This document shows, in pieces, positions 25,029 to 33,056 of a stretch of DNA of 40,032 bases; position 1 is the first letter of the stretch; the number at the start of each line of letters is the position of its first letter. Source of the stretch: Gemella sp. GL1 (GTDB lineage: Bacteria; Bacillota; Bacilli; Staphylococcales; Gemellaceae); NCBI RefSeq assembly GCF_013415365.1, contig NZ_JACBYB010000017.1, positions 1 through 40,032 on the forward strand. Direction: 5' to 3'. A program made the translations under genes and the position numbers. The notes under the pieces were generated by a model that was not told the DNA's origin, searched no databases, and was given only the letters and a program-made list of their open reading frames with translations.

Positions 25029-26189
25029 CTATTTTCTATATACACGCTTGTGTCCATCAATTTTCATTAAAGCATAAGGACTCAAGTCTTCTTCTAATTC
25101 AGCATTTCCATTCTCATCAACTTCAATAGTCTTGAAGAAGATATCTTCATATTCCTCAATAGAAAGTTTTTCACGTTTATCAAAGTCATTAGTTAATCTA
25201 TTCTTTCTTAGGTGTTTTTGGAAACCTTCAACTAATTGAATAGAGAAGATTTCACAAACAGCACCTGAGCCGTAAGAATACAGGGCGATAGAGTCTTTAG
25301 CTTTTAGATTTTCAGAATTTTCTAGCAGAGATAATAAACCTAAGTATAGAGAACCAGTATAGATGTTACCAACTCTCTGGCTATATAGGATAGAACTTGT
25401 AAAGTTTTTGCTCAATACTTCTTTGTGGTGGTCTTCTAGATTTTCAGTTATAGCAGAAAGACCTTTTAATCCTAATTTTGGATATGGTAAGTGGAAACAT
25501 AGAGCCTTAAAGTCTTTTGCTGACTTAGAATTTTCTTTCAAGTATTGATTCCAAGTAGTGCTTAGGCAGTCTAGATATAATTCTGTAGAGAATTTTCCAT
25601 CTACACAAGGGTAGGGACTGTAATTAGGTCGCCAGAAGTCCATCTTATCTCTTGTTTGATACACATTATCTCTATTAAGTACTGCGATAGCAGGGTCTTT
25701 TTTAATAAGCATAGCGATAGCACCAGCCCCTTGAGTAGATTCACCACCAGAGCCAACACCATATTTGGCAATATCAGAAGCAATAACAAGAACACGTGAT
25801 TCCGGCTTAGCCATAACATGATTGCGGGCCATTTCCAAACCAGCAGTTGCTCCGTAACAAGCCTCCTTAATCTCGATAGAACGAGCGAATGCTTGAATTC
25901 CTAATAATCCATGGACGAAGACAGAAGCAGCCTTTGATTGGTCAACACCTGTTTCCGTACCTAATATAATCATATCAATTTTTTCTTTATCTTCATCATT
26001 TAAGATTTCAGCAGCAGCTCTAGCAGCAAGTGTTACAATATCTTGTGTGCGAGGACTGATTGCCATTTCTAATTGCATAAGCCCTTTTGTAAATTTATCC
26101 GGGTCAATACCACGAGCATTAGCTAGGTCTCTGATATCTAAGTATTTATCAGGCATAGCAAAACCAATTTTATCAATTCCAATTTTCAT
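25029..26189 (-). CDS. mvaS: Hydroxymethylglutaryl-CoA synthase
   Basis: A 386-residue thiolase-fold enzyme that condenses acetyl-CoA with acetoacetyl-CoA to HMG-CoA. The nucleophilic Cys is in EIKEACYGATAGLEMA, the active His in CFHLPYPKLGLKG, and the Glu-containing loop GTETGVDQSKAASVFVHGL fits the family. The ribosome-binding site (AAAGGA) is about 12 bases from the ATG. The gene follows the thiolase by 16 bp. Confidence 0.96.
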   Translation of the reverse strand: MKIGIDKIGFAMPDKYLDIRDLANARGIDPDKFTKGLMQLEMAISPRTQDIVTLAARAAAEILNDEDKEKIDMIILGTETGVDQSKAASVFVHGLLGIQAFARSIEIKEACYGATAGLEMARNHVMAKPESRVLVIASDIAKYGVGSGGESTQGAGAIAMLIKKDPAIAVLNRDNVYQTRDKMDFWRPNYSPYPCVDGKFSTELYLDCLSTTWNQYLKENSKSAKDFKALCFHLPYPKLGLKGLSAITENLEDHHKEVLSKNFTSSILYSQRVGNIYTGSLYLGLLSLLENSENLKAKDSIALYSYGSGAVCEIFSIQLVEGFQKHLRKNRLTNDFDKREKLSIEEYEDIFFKTIEVDENGNAELEEDLSPYALMKIDGHKRVYRK

Positions 26190-26205
26190 TTTATATTACA
26201 ATCCT

Positions 26206-27387
26206 TTATCTATTATTTGATATTAAGATGGAGATACCCTGACCTCCACCGATACATAGGGAAGCAAGACCAAGATTTTTATCTTGTTTCTTAAGTTCAT
26301 GAATAAGAGTGACTAAAATTCTAGCACCCGAAGCTCCTATTGGGTGGCCAAGAGCAATAGCTCCACCATTAACATTAACTTTTGCCGAATCAATTTCTAA
26401 GTCTTTAAGTACCGCAATTGATTGACTAGCAAATGCTTCATTAAGTTCGAACAGGTCAATATCTTTGATGTCAATCTTTGAAGTATTTAATAATTTTTTA
26501 GAAGCTGTAACAGGTCCAAGTCCCATAAGTTTGTGATCTAAACCACAAGAAGATTTCCCTTCAATAAAAGCCAAGATAGGGATTTCTAGCTCCTTAGCCT
26601 TATCTTCGCTCATAAGTACTAAGATAGCAGCCCCATCATTAATACCTGAGGAATTACCTGCAGTAGAAACCCCCTCTTTATCAAAAGCGGGTCTTAATTT
26701 TGCAAGTGATTCAGCAGAAGTTCCAAATCTTGGAAATTCATCTGTATCGAAAATTTTTGTTTCACGGCCAACTTTTACTTCTAAAGGAATAATTTCATCT
26801 TTAAATTTAGCTGCTTTGATAGCAGCCTCTGCCTTTTGTTGACTTGCTGCGGCAAAGTCATCAGCCTCACTTCTTGAAATAGAGTACTTTCTGGCAATAT
26901 TTTCGGCAGTAATACCCATATGGTAGCCTTCAAAAGCATCTGTCAATCCATCATGAATAATTGAATCAATCATTTCAGCATTACCTAACTTAGAACCAAA
27001 TCTATTTGATTTACTAAGGTAGGGAGCTTGACTCATGAATTCAATACCACCACAGACTACAACATCATTTTCTCCTACAAGGATAGAATTAGCTGCAAGG
27101 TTGACTGACTTAAGCCCTGAACCACACACCTTATTCACTACAAAAGCAGGAGTTTCTTTAGGTAAGCCAGCATGAACAGCGATTTGCCTAGCTATGTTTT
27201 GACCTAGTCCAGCTTGCAGAACATTTCCAAAAATTACTTCATTGACCTCTTTAGGGTCCAGTTTGATTTTTTCAAGTGTCAATCTAAGTAAATCAGCACC
27301 AAATTTTGCAATATTGGTATCTTTTAAAGATCCGCCGAAAGATCCAATTGCAGACCTTTGGGCAGCTACTATAGCTACTTTTTTCAT
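26206..27387 (-). CDS. Acetyl-CoA acetyltransferase (thiolase II)
   Basis: A biosynthetic thiolase of 393 residues that makes acetoacetyl-CoA from two acetyl-CoA. The acyl-accepting Cys is in [13 protein letters not shown], the His in [16 protein letters not shown] and the second Cys in SLCIGGGQG, all in family positions. TAGGAGA precedes the ATG on the minus strand. As first gene before mvaS and mvaA it feeds the upper mevalonate pathway. That context argues against a role in fatty-acid degradation. Confidence 0.95.
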   Translation of the reverse strand: MKKVAIVAAQRSAIGSFGGSLKDTNIAKFGADLLRLTLEKIKLDPKEVNEVIFGNVLQAGLGQNIARQIAVHAGLPKETPAFVVNKVCGSGLKSVNLAANSILVGENDVVVCGGIEFMSQAPYLSKSNRFGSKLGNAEMIDSIIHDGLTDAFEGYHMGITAENIARKYSISRSEADDFAAASQQKAEAAIKAAKFKDEIIPLEVKVGRETKIFDTDEFPRFGTSAESLAKLRPAFDKEGVSTAGNSSGINDGAAILVLMSEDKAKELEIPILAFIEGKSSCGLDHKLMGLGPVTASKKLLNTSKIDIKDIDLFELNEAFASQSIAVLKDLEIDSAKVNVNGGAIALGHPIGASGARILVTLIHELKKQDKNLGLASLCIGGGQGISILISNNR

Positions 27388-27418
27388 AGAGTATCTCCTA
27401 TATTAAATAATTACATTT

Positions 27419-27447
27419 ATTTTACTATAAAAATAGGCTAAATACAA
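27419..27447 (-). promoter_or_regulatory. Mevalonate operon promoter
   Basis: Reading the minus strand, TTGTAT (27447-27442) and TAAAAT (27424-27419) are separated by 17 bp. The promoter is 32 bp upstream of the thiolase ATG. Confidence 0.65.
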
Positions 27448-27458
27448 TTTTTGATTCC

Positions 27459-27472
27459 TTGACTTTAGTCAA
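27459..27472. promoter_or_regulatory. Palindrome TTGACTTTAGTCAA, candidate operator
   Basis: A perfect 6-2-6 palindrome just upstream of the mevalonate -35 and within the divergent region to sepF. The size suits a dimeric regulator such as a MarR-type protein. No regulator is identified. Confidence 0.35.
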
Positions 27473-27536
27473 TAAAAATATTTACTAAATAATATCTAGA
27501 TACTCATAGCTTAGAGTAGTGTTTTTATCTTCTTTA

Positions 27537-27545
27537 TGTTATAAT
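27537..27545 (+). promoter_or_regulatory. Extended -10 promoter for sepF operon
   Basis: TGTTATAAT (TATAAT at 27540-27545) lies 36 bp before the sepF ATG. The -35 region is poor, consistent with an extended -10 type. Confidence 0.6.
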
Positions 27546-27580
27546 TTAAGAATTGAATTTAAAAAAGAGGATAATGAATT

Positions 27581-28000
27581 ATGAGTATGTTAAAAAAATG
27601 GAACAGCATGTTCGCAAGTGAAGAAGATGAACTATACATGGAAGAAGGAAGTCCATTTTATTCCAATTCAGAAACAAGTGAAAATAGAGTTACTAAAAAA
27701 GCTGCAAAGAAATCAGCAGCAGTATATGCAAAAAATACGGTAAGAAAAGGGGATGTTATCTTGGTTGAACCTTTAGTATTTGCTGATTGCAAAGATATTA
27801 TTGATAACATTCGTGCCAATAAGGTTTTAATTTTAAACCTAACAAAATTAGATCTGCAAACTTCAGATAGACTATTAGATTTTATCTCGGGAGGAATCTA
27901 TGCCCTAGATGCAAAATTAAAAACAATCGGAGATGAAATTTACCTATGTGTACCTAAGGGAGTCGAAGTAGCAGGAGAATTTACAGGAGGAGAATTTTAA
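27581..28000 (+). CDS. sepF: Cell division protein SepF
   Basis: A 139-residue FtsZ-tethering protein. The N-terminal amphipathic membrane-targeting helix (MLKKWNSMF) is followed by an acidic linker. The SepF core (~58-135) shows VILVEPLVFADCKDIIDNI, ILNLTKLD and DFISGGIYALDAKLKTIGD. It helps form the Z-ring and is usually next to ylmG and ylmH, as here. The ATG follows AAGAGGAT. A second ATG two codons in is possible. Confidence 0.94.
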   Translation: MSMLKKWNSMFASEEDELYMEEGSPFYSNSETSENRVTKKAAKKSAAVYAKNTVRKGDVILVEPLVFADCKDIIDNIRANKVLILNLTKLDLQTSDRLLDFISGGIYALDAKLKTIGDEIYLCVPKGVEVAGEFTGGEF

Positions 28001-28273
28001 TTGGATTCAGCTTGGTTAATAAATTTTATAGTATATAGCTTTACTTTTTATAGATTCGCTATAATAATCTACATTTTATCATCATGGTTTCCTATGGCTA
28101 GAGATAATTTCATAATTAAATTCTTAGCAGATATCTGTGAACCCTATTTATCTTTATTTAGAAAGATTATACCATCACTAGCATCATTAGACTTTTCTCC
28201 AATTATTGCTATTTTAGCTCTGGATTTTGTGCAAAGAACACTAGTATCCTTTTTAATGCAGAATCTACTATAG
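28001..28273 (+). CDS. ylmG: YggT/YlmG family membrane protein
   Basis: A 90-residue protein with two hydrophobic segments (residues ~5-28 and ~65-88), the YggT-family arrangement. [12 protein letters not shown] between them and a central [18 protein letters not shown] match the family's conserved S-W and P-Y-L-FR-I-P pattern. The start is TTG directly after the sepF stop, with AGGAGG at 27987-27992. Relatives influence division-site or nucleoid organisation, but the molecular role is unclear. Confidence 0.88.
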   Translation: MDSAWLINFIVYSFTFYRFAIIIYILSSWFPMARDNFIIKFLADICEPYLSLFRKIIPSLASLDFSPIIAILALDFVQRTLVSFLMQNLL

Positions 28274-28274
28274 T

Positions 28275-29045
28275 ATGAAAAATTTATCAAACCCAAATAT
28301 TTTTTCCAAAGAAGAGCAGGAAATTGCTAAGGACTTATTAAATTCTATAAATTTGAACTCAAATAAGAATGAATTAAGTCCCTTTCTTACTAGCCTAGAA
28401 CAAAAGATATTAGCTAAGATTATTAGCTATGCCTTTGCTGATATTAAGTTAGACTTCTTCGGCGGAATCGAGGAGGCTGAAAGAAAAAGAGCTAAAATTA
28501 TAGTCAATGAATACTATGACATAGACTATGATATAGTATGTCTTACAGCTTCATTTAAGGCCAAATTTAATGATATTAAGCATAGAGATGTTATGGGGGC
28601 TATCCATAACTTGGGTATTAATTTCAATAGAATTGGAGATATTATAGTTAAGGATGAAAAAATCTATATTTTTATAGATAGGACCATTGTAGACTATATT
28701 CTTATGAATTTTACTAAAATAGGAAGAGCTGTCCTAAATTTTGAAATTATTGAAAATTTAGAGGAGCTTAGACTGGAAAAAAATTATGAAAGCATTACTA
28801 TAGTAGCTTCATCACATAGGATAGACTCTATTGTTTCTAAGATTACTAAGAAAAGTCGCAGTAAGGTTAAGGAAATGTTGGAGAAAGACTATATAAAACT
28901 AAATCATAGTGTGATTAATAGTGGTGAAAAAAATGCTCTAGTAGGAGATATGATTTCCATAAGAAAATATGGCCGTTATACAATTACAGAATCAAATAAA
29001 AATAGTAAATCTAAATATAGAATAAACCTAGATAAATTAGTCTAG
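28275..29045 (+). CDS. ylmH: S4-domain RNA-binding protein YlmH
   Basis: A 256-residue protein of the division-cluster YlmH family. The N-terminal two thirds has YlmH-type segments such as RKRAKIIVNEYYD and FKAKFNDIKHRDVMGAIHNLGI. The C-terminal S4 RNA-binding domain is visible as SHRIDSIVSKITKKSRSKV and LNHSVINSGEKNALVGDMIS. Relatives bind tRNA-ribosome complexes in translation quality control. No good ribosome-binding site is seen; the ATG is one base after the ylmG stop, implying translational coupling. The usual next gene, divIVA, is absent. Confidence 0.92.
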   Translation: MKNLSNPNIFSKEEQEIAKDLLNSINLNSNKNELSPFLTSLEQKILAKIISYAFADIKLDFFGGIEEAERKRAKIIVNEYYDIDYDIVCLTASFKAKFNDIKHRDVMGAIHNLGINFNRIGDIIVKDEKIYIFIDRTIVDYILMNFTKIGRAVLNFEIIENLEELRLEKNYESITIVASSHRIDSIVSKITKKSRSKVKEMLEKDYIKLNHSVINSGEKNALVGDMISIRKYGRYTITESNKNSKSKYRINLDKLV

Positions 29046-29053
29046 GTTTTTTA
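29024..29053 (+). terminator. Terminator of sepF-ylmG-ylmH
   Basis: AAACCTAGA and TCTAGGTTT form a 9-bp stem around an 8-base loop, followed by TTTTAT. The ylmH stop codon lies inside the descending arm. Confidence 0.85.
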
Positions 29054-29178
29054 TATTTATCCACTAGCTAATATTAAAATAATTTATAAATTTAAATAAA
29101 ACGGGATAAAAATTATGAAGATATCAAGGTCTTTAATAAAATAGAGAGAAATTCTTTCAGTTTTTTGCCATAAAAGTC

Positions 29179-29207
29179 TTGAAATTTGTCAGAAAATATA
29201 ATATAAT
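29179..29207 (+). promoter_or_regulatory. ileS promoter
   Basis: TTGAAA at 29179-29184 and TATAAT at 29202-29207 are separated by 17 bp. Transcription would begin near 29214, just before the T-box leader. Confidence 0.75.
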
Positions 29208-29218
29208 CAAATAAAAAT

Positions 29219-29406
29219 TAATAGAGACAAGATTATTTAGCTGAATTTGCAGAGAGAAACTGTTTGGTGAGAGGTTTTATGAAAGCTAGGATAATTATCA
29301 CTCTATTGATAAAATATAATATTTGTAAATGAGTTGCTCCTAACGAGTTAATAGAGGTGGTACCGTGGATATCCATTCGCCCTCTAACTGGTTGAGGAGT
29401 TTTTTT
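29219..29406 (+). promoter_or_regulatory. T-box leader of ileS, isoleucine specific
   Basis: The T-box core GGTGGTACCG is at 29356-29365, with the tRNA-pairing TGGT at 29358-29361. Stem I is closed by AATAGAG (29219-29225) and CTCTATT (29301-29307). On its 3' side an ATC followed by A at 29297-29300 fits the isoleucine specifier codon. The terminator hairpin uses CCTC(T)AAC and GTTGAGG near 29381-29397, then a T run. Uncharged tRNA-Ile would prevent termination and raise ileS expression. The leader is short for a T-box. Confidence 0.88.
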
Positions 29407-29423
29407 ATTTGAGAGGAGAAAAA

Positions 29424-32153
29424 ATGGAAGTAAAAGACACACTACTTATGCCTAAAACGGCTTTCCCAATGAGAGGGAACCTACCTAATAAGGAGCCTGA
29501 TTTCTTAAAACGTTGGGAAGAGATGGATTTATACAGAAAAGTTTTAAAGAAAAATGAAGATAAGCCAGCATATGTTCTTCATGACGGACCACCATACGCT
29601 AATGGTAACATTCATATTGGACATGCAATGAACAAGATTCTTAAAGATTTCATCGTTAAGTATAAGAATATGAATGGATTTAAATCAAACTTTGTTCCTG
29701 GATGGGATACTCACGGTCTTCCAATCGAACAGGTTCTTGTAAACAATGGAGTAGATAGAAAATCTATGCCTGACTACAAGTTTAGAAACAAGTGTAAAGA
29801 CTATGCCTTAAAGCAAGTTGACAAACAAAGAGAAGATTTCAAGAAACTTGGAGTTATTGGTGATTGGGATAATCCATATGTTACCCTAGATCCTAAGTTT
29901 GAAGCAGAGCAAATTCGTGTCTTCGGAAAAATGGTAGATAAGGGTTATATTTACAAGGGATTAAAACCAATTTACTGGTCACCATCATCAGAATCTGCTT
30001 TAGCTGAAGCGGAAATCGAGTACCACGACCATGTGTCACCATCAATCTATGTAGGTTTTGAACTACTTTCAGAATCAAACTTAGTAGAAAAAGGAACTAA
30101 GTTTGTTATTTGGACGACAACTCCTTGGACATTGCCTGCCAATGTTGCCATTGCAGTTAACAAAGACTATACCTATTCAGTAGTAGAAGCTAATGGTCAG
30201 AAATACCTAGTAGCCAAAGATTTAGTAGAAAAATTAGCTGATGAATTTTCTTGGGAAAACTACAAGATAGTCAACGAAGTGCTAGGATCAGAATTAGAGC
30301 TACTAAAATGTAAACACCCATTCATGGATAGAGAGTCTACACTAATCTTAGCAGACCACGTTACTCTTGATGCCGGGACAGGACTTGTTCATACAGCACC
30401 AGGACACGGGGTTGATGACTATAACGTAGGACATTTACAATATAAACTTCCAGTAATCTCTCCAGTAGATAATCAAGGAGTACTGACAGAAGAAGCTGGA
30501 CAATTTGCTGGTAAATTTGTATTTGATGCCAACCAAGACATTATTGCCCACTTGGAAGAATTAGGGGTATTACTAAAACAAGAAAATATTAATCACTCAT
30601 ACCCACATGACTGGCGTTCTAAAAAGCCTATCATCTTTAGATCAACACCACAATGGTTCTGTTCAATCGATGCCTTTCGTGACGAGCTGTTAGGAGCTAT
30701 CGATAGAACTAAGTTCTATTCTGAATGGGGGAAACCACGTCTTTATAACATGATTCGTGATAGAGGAGACTGGGTAATCTCTCGTCAACGTGTATGGGGA
30801 GTTCCAATCCCAGTATTCTACACAGAAGCAGGAAATCCAATCCTTGATGCAGATCTAATCGAGCACGTTGCTAAAATCTTTGAAGTAGAAGGATCTAACG
30901 CTTGGTTTGGTAAAGACGCCCTAGAATTACTGCCAGAAGGTTACAGCCATCCAGAATCTCCAAATGGTCTATTCACTAAAGAAATGGATATTATGGACGT
31001 ATGGTTTGACTCTGGAACAACACATCAAGGAGTATTGGCAAGCCGTCCAGACTTAACATATCCAGCCGACCTATATCTAGAGGGTTCTGACCAATACCGT
31101 GGATGGTTCAACTCATCATTAATCAACTCTGTTGCAGTTTCGGGAGAAGCACCTTATAAAGAATTAGTATCAGCAGGATTCGTTATGGACGGAAATGGAC
31201 GTAAGATGTCTAAATCACTAGGTAACGTAATCTCTCCAAACGATGTAGGAAAACAACTAGGAGCGGAAATTATCCGTTTATGGACTTCAAGTGTAGACTA
31301 TACTCAAGATGTGCGAATTTCTAACGAAATCCTAAAACAAGTATCAGAATCATATAGAAAACTACGTAACACTTATAGATTCTTATTAGGAAACCTATTC
31401 AATGGTAAATTTGACAATAGAAAAGACCTACTAGATTACCAAGACTTATTAGAAGTAGATAGATACATGTTAATCAAGTTTGAACAAGTAGTTGCTAAAA
31501 TGCTAGCTTACTATGAAAACTATCAATTCAACAGCTTAATGAATGAGCTAACAAACTTCTTCAATGTCGAATTATCATCATTCTATCTAGACTACGGTAA
31601 AGATATTCTGTACATTGAATCGGAAGAATCACATGTGAGACGTTCAATGTTGACAGTTCTTTACACAATCTTAAGTAAATCGGTAAGATTAATTGCACCA
31701 ATCCTATCGTTCACAGCGGAAGAAGTCTATGACAACATGCCTTTTGAAGATGCAGAATCAGTGCACTTAACAGACTTCCCACAAGTAGCCCTAATTGACG
31801 ATAAAGAATTAGAAGAAAAATGGGATAAATTATTAGAAGTGCGTGATGATGTACTTAAAGCCTTAGAAGAAAGCCGTAGCGAAAAAGTTATCGGTAAATC
31901 CTTAGAAGCTGATGTAAAAATCTTCTCTAAAGATGCAGAATTAGTAGAGCTTCTTAAATCAGTAGAAAACTTACATCAACTATTCATCGTAAGTAAGGTA
32001 TCTGTTGAAGAAAATACAGGAAAAGAGTATGACTTGACAAAAGTAGATGTTAAGCATGCAGAAGGACACAAGTGTGAGCGTTGCTGGACTATTGTCGACT
32101 CAGTAGACCAAGACGGCCTATGCCCACGTTGTCATTCAATCTTAAAAGGATAA
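29424..32153 (+). CDS. ileS: Isoleucyl-tRNA synthetase
   Basis: A 909-residue class I synthetase that charges tRNA-Ile. The HIGH motif is in PPYANGNIHIGHAMNKI near residue 60 and KMSKS in GNGRKMSKSLGNV near residue 595. The editing domain contains TTPWTLPANVA. The C-terminal zinc finger is CERCW then CPRCH. The ATG at 29424 follows GAGAGGAG at 29411-29418; an in-frame TTG upstream (29409) lies within or before that site. It is controlled by the T-box upstream and is monocistronic. Confidence 0.97.
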   Translation: MEVKDTLLMPKTAFPMRGNLPNKEPDFLKRWEEMDLYRKVLKKNEDKPAYVLHDGPPYANGNIHIGHAMNKILKDFIVKYKNMNGFKSNFVPGWDTHGLPIEQVLVNNGVDRKSMPDYKFRNKCKDYALKQVDKQREDFKKLGVIGDWDNPYVTLDPKFEAEQIRVFGKMVDKGYIYKGLKPIYWSPSSESALAEAEIEYHDHVSPSIYVGFELLSESNLVEKGTKFVIWTTTPWTLPANVAIAVNKDYTYSVVEANGQKYLVAKDLVEKLADEFSWENYKIVNEVLGSELELLKCKHPFMDRESTLILADHVTLDAGTGLVHTAPGHGVDDYNVGHLQYKLPVISPVDNQGVLTEEAGQFAGKFVFDANQDIIAHLEELGVLLKQENINHSYPHDWRSKKPIIFRSTPQWFCSIDAFRDELLGAIDRTKFYSEWGKPRLYNMIRDRGDWVISRQRVWGVPIPVFYTEAGNPILDADLIEHVAKIFEVEGSNAWFGKDALELLPEGYSHPESPNGLFTKEMDIMDVWFDSGTTHQGVLASRPDLTYPADLYLEGSDQYRGWFNSSLINSVAVSGEAPYKELVSAGFVMDGNGRKMSKSLGNVISPNDVGKQLGAEIIRLWTSSVDYTQDVRISNEILKQVSESYRKLRNTYRFLLGNLFNGKFDNRKDLLDYQDLLEVDRYMLIKFEQVVAKMLAYYENYQFNSLMNELTNFFNVELSSFYLDYGKDILYIESEESHVRRSMLTVLYTILSKSVRLIAPILSFTAEEVYDNMPFEDAESVHLTDFPQVALIDDKELEEKWDKLLEVRDDVLKALEESRSEKVIGKSLEADVKIFSKDAELVELLKSVENLHQLFIVSKVSVEENTGKEYDLTKVDVKHAEGHKCERCWTIVDSVDQDGLCPRCHSILKG

Positions 32154-32156
32154 TAA

Positions 32157-32190
32157 AAAAGCTACTAGGAATATTCCTAGTAGCTTTTAA
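32157..32190. terminator. Bidirectional terminator ileS/ung
   Basis: A perfect palindrome whose arms are AAAAGCTACTAGGAA and TTCCTAGTAGCTTTT, 15 bp each with a 2-base centre, between the convergent ileS and ung genes. Confidence 0.9.
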
Positions 32191-32310
32191 TATTATAAAA
32201 ACAAGAAAAAGCCTCTTTTTATTTATCCAGATTTTCCAAAAACATAATATTAAGCTGATAGAAGTAACTTTAAGCAAGTATCCAATCATAAAAAGTAACT
32301 AAAAAATAAG

Positions 32311-32955
32311 CTACCATTTTATTTCAGACTTACCTATTTTTTTTAGATACTCATTAGATTTAGAAAAAGGTTTGCTGCCAAAAAATCCTCTATAAGCCGA
32401 TAAGGGACTAGGGTGGGCTGACTCTATAATATAGTGTTTTTTACTATCAATAAATTTCTTTTTACCTCTAGCAAAAGATCCCCACAAGATAAAGACTATG
32501 GACTCTGACCTATCAGAGATTTCTTTTATAATATAGTCTGTAAAATCTTCCCAACCAAGTTTAGAATGACTAGCAGGCTTATTCTTCTCTACTGTTAAGA
32601 CGGCATTAAGTAAAAATACCCCCTGTCTATGCCAGTCTTCAAGATTACCATTAGCTCTTCTTATAGCCAAATCATCCTCCAATTCCTTATAAATATTTAT
32701 CAAACTCTTGGGTAGGGCTATACCATCATTTACAGAAAAAGACAGACCGCATGCCTGACCATCATTATGATAAGGATCCTGACCTAATATAAGAACTTTT
32801 ATCTCCTTCAAGGGAAGATTAAAAACTCTAAAAACCTGATTTTCTGGAGGAAATATAGTGCTTACTTTTCTTTTTTCATTTATCTCGTCAAGAAGTCTAG
32901 ATACTTCTTCTCTTTTTGGATAATTTTTAAAAATTTCTTGCCAAGATTTATGCAT
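32311..32955 (-). CDS. ung: Uracil-DNA glycosylase
   Basis: A 214-residue family 1 UDG that removes uracil from DNA in base-excision repair. The catalytic water-activating motif is GQDPYHNDGQACGLSFSV. The Leu-intercalation/His motif is SAHPSPLSAYRGFFGSKPF, and FILWGSFARGKK fits the uracil pocket region. AAGGAG precedes the ATG on the minus strand. The gene is divergent from pepF and convergent with ileS. Confidence 0.96.
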   Translation of the reverse strand: MHKSWQEIFKNYPKREEVSRLLDEINEKRKVSTIFPPENQVFRVFNLPLKEIKVLILGQDPYHNDGQACGLSFSVNDGIALPKSLINIYKELEDDLAIRRANGNLEDWHRQGVFLLNAVLTVEKNKPASHSKLGWEDFTDYIIKEISDRSESIVFILWGSFARGKKKFIDSKKHYIIESAHPSPLSAYRGFFGSKPFSKSNEYLKKIGKSEIKW

Positions 32956-33022
32956 AATTTATCTCCTTTTTATATAACTATAACATAGCATAAAAGCTAT
33001 AGCAATCCCAATAAAAATAGTT

Positions 33023-33028
33023 TATAAT
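33023..33028 (+). promoter_or_regulatory. -10 element for pepF
   Basis: TATAAT lies 28 bp before the pepF ATG. No clear -35 is seen, so only the -10 is claimed. Confidence 0.5.
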
Positions 33029-33056
33029 TTAATATATCAAACAAAAGGAGAAAAGT

